Positions 9,116-16,855 of a stretch of DNA of 64,000 bases are shown here, piece after piece. The notes under the pieces are model-generated. The model was not told the origin of the DNA. It ran no database searches and was given only the letters and a program-made list of their open reading frames with translations. Position numbers and translations under genes: made by a program. Source of the stretch: CAYVBJ01 sp964449075 (GTDB taxonomy: Bacteria > Bacteroidota > Rhodothermia > Balneolales > Balneolaceae); NCBI GenBank assembly GCA_964449075.1, contig CAYVBJ010000014.1, forward strand, positions 11,155-75,154. The letters run 5' to 3'. The stretch's first letter is position 1, and each line of letters begins with the position of its first letter.

Positions 9116-9694
9116 GTGCAGAAAATTGAGATGGAAATACTCGGGCTCTCAACCAGTCCGAGCAGCGGCGGGGCTTATGCTCTGATATTAAATGAAAAAA
9201 AAGGAAACAGACGCCTTCCGATCATTATTGGTACTTTTGAAGCCCAGGCAATTGCTCTTGAGCTGGAAAGCATAAAACCCCCGAGGCCGATGACTCACGA
9301 TTTATTGAAAAACATTGTATTGAGTTTTAACTCATCGGTACAGCAAATATTTATTAATGAACTCAGTGAAGGCACTTTTTTTGCTCAAATTCTCTACGAA
9401 CGTGACGATGAAAGGGTAGAGCTGGATGCCCGCCCAAGTGATGCAATTGCAGTGGCGATTCGGTTTGGCGCTCCCATTTATGTGCATCCCGATGTGCTTG
9501 ATGAAGCAGGCATTGTTTCCGAAGAGGCTGCCGCTGAGAATATCGACCAACCTGTATCCGGCAAAACTACTCAGAAAAAGACAGAAATGAGTAAACTCGA
9601 ACAGCTTGAGCAAGAGCTGCAACTCGCCATAAAAACCGAAAACTATGAGAAAGCGGCCAAAATCCGTGATCAGATACAAAAATTGAAAGGATAA
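9116..9694 (+). CDS. Bifunctional nuclease (DUF151) with C-terminal UVR motif
   Basis: About 192 residues. Residues ~1-135 form a DUF151/BFN domain, a family with reported DNase/RNase activity. It shows LGLSTSPSSGGAYALIL, LPIIIG, RPMTHDLL and the family's DARPSDAIAVA. Residues ~160-192 form a UvrB/UvrC-type helical hairpin (LEQELQLAIKTENYEKAAKIRDQI). GGAGA at 9106-9110 is five bases from the GTG at 9116, which I take as the start; the TTG at 9113 is too close and the ATG at 9131 too far. The next gene, bshC, begins two bases after the stop. Nuclease activity is inferred from family only. Confidence 0.88.
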   Translation: MQKIEMEILGLSTSPSSGGAYALILNEKKGNRRLPIIIGTFEAQAIALELESIKPPRPMTHDLLKNIVLSFNSSVQQIFINELSEGTFFAQILYERDDERVELDARPSDAIAVAIRFGAPIYVHPDVLDEAGIVSEEAAAENIDQPVSGKTTQKKTEMSKLEQLEQELQLAIKTENYEKAAKIRDQIQKLKG

Positions 9695-9695
9695 C

Positions 9696-11318
9696 GTGGA
9701 CTGTTGCAGTACGATCCCTTTTGAACAGCTTCCATTCAGTAAACTGTTCAGCGACTACACAAAGAAAAGTGACTCAATAAACCAGTTTTTTGAAACTCAT
9801 CCCTTTTCTAAAAAAGAGAGAGATTCTTACCTGGAATCATATAGGTTTAAAGGTAACAGGGAAGATTCAGTTGAGCTTCTGAAAAATTTTAATAAGCAGT
9901 TTGATGCAACTGATCAGACCCTGCAGCAAATTGAAAAACTCAGGGATGAAAATAGCATAGCTGTTGTAACCGGCCAGCAACTTACCCTGTATGGTGGCCC
10001 TCTTTTTACAGTATATAAAATTGCGTCGGCCATTATCCAGGCCCGGAATTTGCAAAATGAATATGGCAGAAGTGTAATTCCTGTGTTCTGGCTTGCAGAT
10101 GAAGATCACGATTACGAGGAAGCAGCTACTGTCGGAATCCTGGACAGGGATCACTGGCACTCGCTCTCTTTTAATTTAAATGGAAAAAGCAAGTCTCCTG
10201 TAGGACGCCTGGAACTGGATGATTCGTTTAAAAAATTCCGTGAAAATATTAAGGAGTTCCTGTTTGATACCGATTTTACACAGGAACTGACCAACCTGCT
10301 GGATACCTGCTACAGGCCGGGATCTACATTCAGGGAATCTTTCGGGAATTTGATATTGAAACTGTTTGGGAAACACGGACTGATTCTTGCCGGAAGTGAT
10401 GATCCGGATATCAAAAAGCTGGGTAGTGAGATTTTGACAAAATCTGTATCTCATAAAGATGACGCCTACAAGTCGGTGATGGCTGCAACTGATAACCTGG
10501 AAAATATGGGGTATCACCGTCAGGTGGAACCCGGAAAATCAAATTTATTCTGGATTGATGATTCCGGAAACAGGCGTAAATTGAAGACCGGGGTAAATGG
10601 ATCATGGAATGCAGGCGAAAAAACTTCCTGGACCGAACAGGAGCTTATCCGCGAGATAGAGAAGTCGCCCGGCAGATTTTCACCAAACGTTTTTACCAGA
10701 CCGCTGCTCCAGGACACTCTTCTGCCGGCAGTCTGTTATGTGGCCGGTCCCGGTGAACTCGCCTACTATTCACAAATGAAAGATTTTTATACGGTATTTG
10801 GCATGAAAATGCCCATGATTCTTCCAAGATTCAGTGCTACACTCCTGGAATCGAATATCGACAGAATTATGGAGAAGCTGCCTTTTAACATCGGCGAATA
10901 TGATCAGAGGATTGAAGACCTCGAGTCGCAGTATATGGAAAGCGCCGAGGAGGTTGATATTGAAAAAATATTCAATGACTGGAAGAAAAAAGTTGATAAC
11001 ATTACGCAAAAAAAGAAAACTGAAATAGACCGGGTTGATCCGACTTTAAAAGGAAGTGCCGGCAAAGTAACTGCGCTCTATTTTACCGAGCTAGATAAGC
11101 TGAAAGGAAAATTATACCGGTCACAGAAAGAACAGGAGCAAACCAACCTGAACAGAATCCGAAAAATAAAAGCCAACCTCTTTCCGGGAGGCGGACTGCA
11201 GGAGCGAAATGTTGCTTTTATCTATTTTATGAATAAATATGGCCTTGATATCTGGGATAGAACGATAACCTTTTTTGCAGATGAGGAACCTGTGAATCAC
11301 AAAGTAATACGGCTTTAA
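9696..11318 (+). CDS. bshC: Bacillithiol synthase, cysteine-adding enzyme
   Basis: Predicted to ligate L-cysteine to glucosaminyl-malate, the last step of bacillithiol synthesis, giving the cytosolic low-molecular-weight thiol. The 540-residue length is standard for BshC. Family features include VTGQQLTLYGGPLFTVYKI near 90-108, PVFWLADEDHDYEE near 128-141, a central LPAVCYVAGPGELAYY and a long coiled-coil segment in the last third. The start is a GTG with AAAGG six bases upstream, inside the end of the DUF151 gene. The cyclo-ligase gene overlaps its stop by one base. bshA and bshB are not in the window. Confidence 0.93.
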   Translation: MDCCSTIPFEQLPFSKLFSDYTKKSDSINQFFETHPFSKKERDSYLESYRFKGNREDSVELLKNFNKQFDATDQTLQQIEKLRDENSIAVVTGQQLTLYGGPLFTVYKIASAIIQARNLQNEYGRSVIPVFWLADEDHDYEEAATVGILDRDHWHSLSFNLNGKSKSPVGRLELDDSFKKFRENIKEFLFDTDFTQELTNLLDTCYRPGSTFRESFGNLILKLFGKHGLILAGSDDPDIKKLGSEILTKSVSHKDDAYKSVMAATDNLENMGYHRQVEPGKSNLFWIDDSGNRRKLKTGVNGSWNAGEKTSWTEQELIREIEKSPGRFSPNVFTRPLLQDTLLPAVCYVAGPGELAYYSQMKDFYTVFGMKMPMILPRFSATLLESNIDRIMEKLPFNIGEYDQRIEDLESQYMESAEEVDIEKIFNDWKKKVDNITQKKKTEIDRVDPTLKGSAGKVTALYFTELDKLKGKLYRSQKEQEQTNLNRIRKIKANLFPGGGLQERNVAFIYFMNKYGLDIWDRTITFFADEEPVNHKVIRL

Positions 11319-11905
11319 TGGAAAAACCAATTTCAGAAAAAAAAGAGGAACTCAGAAGTAAATATCTGGAAAAAAGAGATAGTTTTTCTGAAAGCATATA
11401 CTTGGAAAAGTGTAATCAAATTTATCAGAACACCCGGAAATGGGTCGATACACTTAATGTTAATCACATACACTGCTACCTCTCTATGGATCAGAGAAAT
11501 GAAGTAAAAACAGATCCAATCATTCAGTGGCTTATTCAAAATCACTTTACTGTTTCGGTACCGGTGGTAAATTTTGAAAAAAATACTCTTGAACACTACC
11601 AGATTTCATCTTTTGGAAATTTTGAAACAAACAGGTGGGGAGTCAGGGAACCGGAACCAGGTTCACGTGTCAGGCGCACAGAACCGGCACTTTTTGATGT
11701 TGTGTTTGTCCCTGTGGTTGCGTCCGACCGAGAGAAAAATCGCCTGGGGTATGGTAAGGGTTTTTATGACCGTTTTCTTTCGGGAACGCCGGCACGTAAA
11801 GCGGGTTTGGTTTTTGATATATGCGTTGCAGATGAAAAACTTCCGTCCGAATCTTTTGATATAAAATTGGACCTGTTAATAACAGAACATGAGATTGCCA
11901 TCTAA
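11318..11905 (+). CDS. 5-formyltetrahydrofolate cyclo-ligase
   Basis: Converts 5-formyl-THF to 5,10-methenyl-THF using ATP, recovering a dead-end folate. 195 residues, normal for the family. The N-terminal region has the basic KxxLRSKYLEKRD-type start of this family. The phosphate-binding signature RLGYGKGFYDRFL lies near residues 142-154 and is preceded by PVVASDREKN. The ATG overlaps the bshC TAA (TAATG), indicating translational coupling. Folate-dependent thyA and folA lie elsewhere in the window (42254-43579). Confidence 0.93.
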   Translation: MEKPISEKKEELRSKYLEKRDSFSESIYLEKCNQIYQNTRKWVDTLNVNHIHCYLSMDQRNEVKTDPIIQWLIQNHFTVSVPVVNFEKNTLEHYQISSFGNFETNRWGVREPEPGSRVRRTEPALFDVVFVPVVASDREKNRLGYGKGFYDRFLSGTPARKAGLVFDICVADEKLPSESFDIKLDLLITEHEIAI

Positions 11906-11924
11906 TTTTTTCCCGGATCTTCGT

Positions 11925-11932
11925 TATATTTC
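11925..11932 (+). promoter_or_regulatory. Candidate -7 box for the PspC gene
   Basis: TATATTTC, one base off TAnnTTTG, 52 nt before the ATG. The surrounding TTCGTTATATTT string is repeated at 46828-46839 before the M42 peptidase gene, which supports a shared promoter element. Confidence 0.3.
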
Positions 11933-11983
11933 AATTGAAACTATTGTTTACATCTTCCGTAGCAACAGAGAGGAGGAATTATT

Positions 11984-12712
11984 ATGACAGAAAAAACAAA
12001 ACAGGAATTTACAAATACATTTGAAGTAGAGGATAGTGAACTTCAGGATACCCTCGAGGATTTTTACGAGGAAGAGAAAAAACAGGAAAAAAGCATCTGG
12101 AACATATCGACAATAACCGGCCTGGCTATGTTATTTATTGTTGTAGGTGTTTTAGGACAGTCAATTGCAGGCAGTTTATTTGGACTGGAACCCGCCTTTC
12201 AATTAACAGGTGTGATGAATGTAATGCCGGTGATCGGCGGTATCCTGGTTCTTGCCGCCGGATTTGGTTTTTTAACTGGCGACAGAAAAATGGAGAAGAA
12301 AAGTAAATTGAAATCCGGGTTCACTAACGACTTTACTTACTCATCCATGTCAAAACCCAGATCTCCGTACTCCTCAAAAGATAAGCTGGATGATTTTCTA
12401 AATATTGACGAATCAGACAGAAAAACATCAAAAAAGAGAGATAAATACTCTTTCAAAGACCGTGAACTCGAAGCTTATGCATTATCTCAAAAAAAGAAAC
12501 TTTTCAGATCCAGAACAGACAAGAAAATATTAGGCGTTTGCGGCGGTCTTGCTAAATACTTTGGTGTCAGTTCAACCATGGTCAGGATTATCTTCGGCCT
12601 TGCTTTTCTGCTTGGATACGGAAGCTTTTTGATTGTTTACATCGTGCTGGGTATTATCATGCCGAAAGAGCCTTATGATCTGGCCGACCGCTACAATTTT
12701 AAATCTGATTAA
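11984..12712 (+). CDS. PspC-domain membrane protein
   Basis: Predicted inner-membrane stress protein of 242 residues. An acidic N-terminal tail is followed by two membrane segments (~43-63 and ~77-97) and a charged Ser/Lys-rich linker. A C-terminal PspC domain (~178-235) has KKILGVCGGLAKYFG and a hydrophobic segment ending VLGIIMPKE. PspC proteins sense or buffer membrane stress in the phage-shock response; no pspA homologue is nearby. A textbook AGGAGG at 11971-11976 lies seven bases before the ATG, unusually strong for this window. tmk follows after 5 bp. Confidence 0.88.
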   Translation: MTEKTKQEFTNTFEVEDSELQDTLEDFYEEEKKQEKSIWNISTITGLAMLFIVVGVLGQSIAGSLFGLEPAFQLTGVMNVMPVIGGILVLAAGFGFLTGDRKMEKKSKLKSGFTNDFTYSSMSKPRSPYSSKDKLDDFLNIDESDRKTSKKRDKYSFKDRELEAYALSQKKKLFRSRTDKKILGVCGGLAKYFGVSSTMVRIIFGLAFLLGYGSFLIVYIVLGIIMPKEPYDLADRYNFKSD

Positions 12713-12717
12713 TTATT

Positions 12718-13341
12718 GTGCTGATAACATTTGAAGGAATAGATGGCTGCGGAAAATCAACACAAATTCAGCTTCTTCAGGATCTGCTGAAAAGAAATAA
12801 TATTGATTGCGTTGTGTTCAGGGAACCCGGGGGTGTGCGTATCTCCGAGCGTATTCGTGAACTGCTTCTGGACACGGCTAATGAAATTGATCCTGTTACA
12901 GAAATGCTTCTTTTCTCTTCAGCAAGATCACAGCTTGTTGCAGAGAAGATTATACCGGCTCTGGAAGATGATGTAGTTGTAATACTGGATCGATTCTACG
13001 ATTCAACAACTGCATACCAGGGTTTTGGCAGAGAATCGGTTGAAATGGGAAAAATACGTCTTTTAAATGAGATAGCTTCTCATGGTATTACGCCTGATGT
13101 AACCTACTATTTGTCGCTGCCATACGACGAGGCAAGAAAACGGAGAAACGGAAGGGGCGAAGACCGCATGGAGCAATCCGGCGACAAATTTTTTGAGAAG
13201 GTAATTTCCGGATTTGAAAAAATGGCTGATCAGGAGCTCAGAATTATAAGGATAAGCGCTCTTCAACAACCTTCGATGATTCATGCCGAACTGGTTGAAG
13301 ATCTTGTTTCTCGTTTTTCCGAATTGTCAGTTTTGGGCTGA
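12718..13341 (+). CDS. tmk: Thymidylate kinase
   Basis: Phosphorylates dTMP to dTDP with ATP. 207 residues, full length. The P-loop is FEGIDGCGKST at residues 4-14. REPGGVRISERIRELLL, the substrate-binding LDRFYDSTTAYQGFGR and a LID segment RGEDRMEQSG complete the family set. The start is a GTG five bases after the PspC stop; no ATG is available before the first strand. The 3' end overlaps the convergent MMPL gene by 98 bp, and both C-termini look complete. Product dTMP comes from ThyA (42254). Confidence 0.95.
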   Translation: MLITFEGIDGCGKSTQIQLLQDLLKRNNIDCVVFREPGGVRISERIRELLLDTANEIDPVTEMLLFSSARSQLVAEKIIPALEDDVVVILDRFYDSTTAYQGFGRESVEMGKIRLLNEIASHGITPDVTYYLSLPYDEARKRRNGRGEDRMEQSGDKFFEKVISGFEKMADQELRIIRISALQQPSMIHAELVEDLVSRFSELSVLG

Positions 13342-15589
13342 TCCAGTAAAAGAGAGATGGCAGCAAAAGAAGATCGGCAATCAATGCTGCCCCGATCGTT
13401 ATACATACCAAAAGTCCCATCATAGCAGTGGATGTAAACGTACTGCTGATCAGAGTACCAAAACCAGCAATCAATATCATACTGGTGATGATGATAGCTC
13501 TTCCCGTCTTTACAGTGGTTGCCGCAAGTGAAGGCCACATGGCTTTCCGTTCAAGATATTCAACCCTGAACCGAGCCAGGTAGTGGATCGAGTCGTCAAT
13601 GGCAATGCCGAGGGAAATAGTAAATATCACAGCTGTGGAAGGTTTTATGGCGATTCCCATATATCCCATTACACCTCCGATAATGATCAGCGGAAGCAGG
13701 TTGGGAACAAGTGAAATAACAACCAGCCTGAAATTTTTAAAAAGGATTGCCATAATAATAGATATAGCAGCAATAGCAAGTAAAATACTCCAGGCAAGTG
13801 AATAAACAATTTTTTCAGTTAAGTCTGCGCTGAGTATTGTTGTCCCGGTTATTGTTATGTTTTGATCCGGAAATTTACCCTGCAGCCATCTGTCAACGTT
13901 ATCGCGGATTGCATTGATCCTTTTGGATCCGGCATCTTCAACCAGTGCAGTAACACGAACAGTACTGTAATCAAAATTCACGAATCTGTACAATTCATCT
14001 CCGCCGTTTATGTCGAGCAAAAGAGAATACTGAGCTACTGCGTTGTCACTATCCGGGATGATATCATCCTGGGAGGGCTGCATGGTTTGGTGTACCCGGC
14101 TGATCAGTGTGTGAAATCCTGTCACTTTTTGAATCTCGGGGAATTGAAGAAGATAATTTTCAAATAGTTTCAAATCCTCAATCAGCTTCGATTTTAATAC
14201 GCCATCCGGCTCTCCGCTGTTAAAAATAAACTCCATCGGAAACTGAGGTGTAAGGTTTTCGCTGAAAAACCGGCTGTCCCGCATAATCTCCGTGTCTTCA
14301 TCAATATCATCAAATATTCGCCCGTTAACCTCAAGGTTGTACATTCCTGCACCTATAGCTGCAGTTAATGCAAGGCTCCCGATAACAATTCTCTTATAAT
14401 AACGTCGATTCAGAATACTGACTTTCGTTAAGAACCACTTCAGATTGTCGTAGAGAGAACTTCCTTTTACACTGAAAACTTTGTCTTTTTTAGATTTTGA
14501 GAGAGCTGCAGGCAAAAAGAAAATTGTAATGAGGTAAGCAATAAGAACCCCGGCTGCCGTGTAGAGCCCGAATCTTTTCATGGGAATAATATTGCTGCTG
14601 ACCAGCGTAGCAAATCCGATTGCAGTGGTTAAACTTGTCAGAAAGGTGGCACTGCCAAGTATTTTAAGCATTTCCAGGATAGAGCGCCTTTTGGGCATGT
14701 TATGCTCCCTGCCGTCATCATACTTTGAAATCATATGAATTGCATCAGCTACCCCGACACAGAGCAATATCGGTGCTATTGTACTGCTCATAATTTCAAG
14801 GTAACCGCCTGTCAAATACATTGTTGCAATTGTCAGCAACAGGGTAATCCAGACAATAATCATCGGAAATAAAACACCCCAAATGCTTCGATAAAGATAC
14901 CAGAGCAGAGATATGATCAAGATTGAAGATATAGCAATGTAGACCACAATCTCCTCATTCAACATATTTACATATTGATTCCGGTAGTAGGGAATACCTG
15001 AGATATGGAATTCATAATCTGCACTGAACGGTTTCAGAATGTTATTTACAGCATCAATGATTTCATTTCTGTTTGAATAGGTATTTTCACTCTCCCGTAT
15101 TTCAAGATAGATGGCAGTAGCATTCAGGTCTTCACTGATAAAAATGCCTTTTAAAAACGGATCTTCAGTCAGGCTGTTTCGAACCGACTCAAGTGAGTCG
15201 GGATTCATCCGGTTATCTTTCAGATAATCATCGAATGTCAAATTTCCGTTTCTGTTATTGATTTCCGTAGCATTCCAGAGGCTTCGCACCGATTCCAGGT
15301 AGGGAATAGTCTGAAGGGAGTCAGTGATTGCCTTCAGGTCTGTCAAAACCGGTTCACTTATAAGATTTGTATCCGAAAAACCAATAAGTATGGTATTATC
15401 GTCCCTGCCAAACTCATTCTCGAGAATCTCATAGTTATGAATAACCGGGTCTTCCTTTGGATAAAATCCCTCAAGGTTGAAATCAGTGCGAATCTGAGAG
15501 GCCGGGTAGACAGCCACAAGGGCCAGCATTACTACCATCAGGATGACTGTAGTAGGCCTTGATAATATGTATAAACCGAATTTTTTCAA
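13244..15589 (-). CDS. MMPL/RND-superfamily transporter
   Basis: Inner-membrane exporter-type protein, 781 residues, with the internal duplication of RND proteins. Each half has one membrane helix, a large periplasmic loop, then five helices. The first helix is ~12-30; the loops are ~35-215 and ~425-610. Motifs resembling helix-4 RND signatures appear as PILLCVGVADAIHMISKYDDGRE and TISLGIAIDDSIHYLARFR. The start is TTG (a stop lies just upstream in frame). Relatives move lipids or other hydrophobic cargo. The gene lies 60 bp after the acetamidase homologue, and a DUF1302-like barrel is further upstream. The last ~32 codons overlap tmk on the other strand. Confidence 0.9.
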   Translation of the reverse strand: MKKFGLYILSRPTTVILMVVMLALVAVYPASQIRTDFNLEGFYPKEDPVIHNYEILENEFGRDDNTILIGFSDTNLISEPVLTDLKAITDSLQTIPYLESVRSLWNATEINNRNGNLTFDDYLKDNRMNPDSLESVRNSLTEDPFLKGIFISEDLNATAIYLEIRESENTYSNRNEIIDAVNNILKPFSADYEFHISGIPYYRNQYVNMLNEEIVVYIAISSILIISLLWYLYRSIWGVLFPMIIVWITLLLTIATMYLTGGYLEIMSSTIAPILLCVGVADAIHMISKYDDGREHNMPKRRSILEMLKILGSATFLTSLTTAIGFATLVSSNIIPMKRFGLYTAAGVLIAYLITIFFLPAALSKSKKDKVFSVKGSSLYDNLKWFLTKVSILNRRYYKRIVIGSLALTAAIGAGMYNLEVNGRIFDDIDEDTEIMRDSRFFSENLTPQFPMEFIFNSGEPDGVLKSKLIEDLKLFENYLLQFPEIQKVTGFHTLISRVHQTMQPSQDDIIPDSDNAVAQYSLLLDINGGDELYRFVNFDYSTVRVTALVEDAGSKRINAIRDNVDRWLQGKFPDQNITITGTTILSADLTEKIVYSLAWSILLAIAAISIIMAILFKNFRLVVISLVPNLLPLIIIGGVMGYMGIAIKPSTAVIFTISLGIAIDDSIHYLARFRVEYLERKAMWPSLAATTVKTGRAIIITSMILIAGFGTLISSTFTSTAMMGLLVCITIGAALIADLLLLPSLFYWISPKLTIRKNEKQDLQPVRHESSKVVEERLSL

Positions 15590-15649
15590 TGTTTCTTTAT
15601 CTATTCAGGTTGATGAAACCTGATTTCTCAGAGAAACATTCATTTATTG

Positions 15650-16660
15650 CTACATGCCGATTACATATTTGGGAAGATGCATGGAAACAAGCATATGCGG
15701 AACATCAACAACTTCTGCTATTTTCAAGTCACCCTCCAGAGACAGAAGCGCATACGCATCATAGCGATTCATCCCGTGAACTTCTTCAAGGTAGTTGATC
15801 ATATACCGGGTTGCTTTTTTTGATGCTTCATCTATTGAGGTTCCAAAGGCAGTAACTGCATAATAATCATCCGATTCATATTCGGGCTCAGGTATTGATC
15901 TGCCATTTTTTAGGACTTCAACTTCATATACAATCCGCATTGGTGCCTCAATGGCCGTGCCGCAAACTTCACCCATACCCTGGGCAGCATGAGCATCTCC
16001 AATAGAAAAAAGTGCACCCTCTACAAAAACAGGAAAATAGATAGTGGTACCTTCAACCATATGCGGATCATCCATATTGCCGCCATTATACCGGGGTGGT
16101 ATTGTTGAAAGAAGAGAATCAGTAGCAGGAGCAACACCCATTACACCCGGGAAAGGATTAAGTGAAATTTGAATTCCTTCATCAAACTGCACAGTACTTG
16201 TTCCCTCCGTAAATTCATACGTTTTTAACCACGGCTCATCAAATTCATCAGCAAGAAAACCAAACCCCGGAACAATTGCTGTCCAGCCCCAGTCTCCCAG
16301 TTCAATTTTGTGGAGTTTTACTTTCAGCACATCACCGGGTTCAGCGCCTTCAACATACACAGGGCCGGTCAGAGGATGAATGGGATCAAAGTCTATGTTT
16401 CCCAGGTCCTCAAGAGTCGATTCCGGATGTAACTGACCATCAGAAGCTTCTTCTGTGTAAACCTCGACTACAGCCCCGGATTCAACACGCAGCACAGGCT
16501 CAATGGTACTGCTCCACCTGTTATGTGTCTGATCGGCAGACAGGGAATGATCAGGCTCCGGTGATAAATCATTCTGCGCGGAGTGAGTTTGATTTGTTTG
16601 CTGACAACCTGCAAAGATAAATACGGCAAGTACCGGAATGGCAATTAAAGAGTATCGCAT
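15650..16660 (-). CDS. Acetamidase/formamidase family protein, predicted lipoprotein
   Basis: 336 residues of the FmdA/AmdA family, whose characterised members hydrolyse small amides such as formamide or acetamide to the acid and ammonia. Family motifs are clear: RYNGGNMDDPHM, then SIGDAHAAQGMGEVCGTAIE. Unlike the cytosolic enzymes it begins with a signal sequence ending FAGC (Cys19), suggesting a membrane-anchored extracytoplasmic lipoprotein; the lipobox is weak at -3 (Phe). AAAGGA at 16668-16673 (minus strand) is a good ribosome site. The true substrate is unknown. It sits between a barrel protein and an MMPL transporter on the same strand. Confidence 0.88.
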   Translation of the reverse strand: MRYSLIAIPVLAVFIFAGCQQTNQTHSAQNDLSPEPDHSLSADQTHNRWSSTIEPVLRVESGAVVEVYTEEASDGQLHPESTLEDLGNIDFDPIHPLTGPVYVEGAEPGDVLKVKLHKIELGDWGWTAIVPGFGFLADEFDEPWLKTYEFTEGTSTVQFDEGIQISLNPFPGVMGVAPATDSLLSTIPPRYNGGNMDDPHMVEGTTIYFPVFVEGALFSIGDAHAAQGMGEVCGTAIEAPMRIVYEVEVLKNGRSIPEPEYESDDYYAVTAFGTSIDEASKKATRYMINYLEEVHGMNRYDAYALLSLEGDLKIAEVVDVPHMLVSMHLPKYVIGM

Positions 16661-16855
16661 GACAAGATCCTTTTAGTTTGTGTTAAAAATGCAGAGATAC
16701 AGAGATGCGGTAATTATTATTATAAGTATACCGTGTCAATTCAGGAGCAGACCGGATAAACTTTGCAATCTTTGAATTCATCATTCTGATAATATATTTT
16801 AAAAGAAAGTGTGGTCAAAAAATTATTTAAATGATTGGAAATAAAGTAAATCTCT

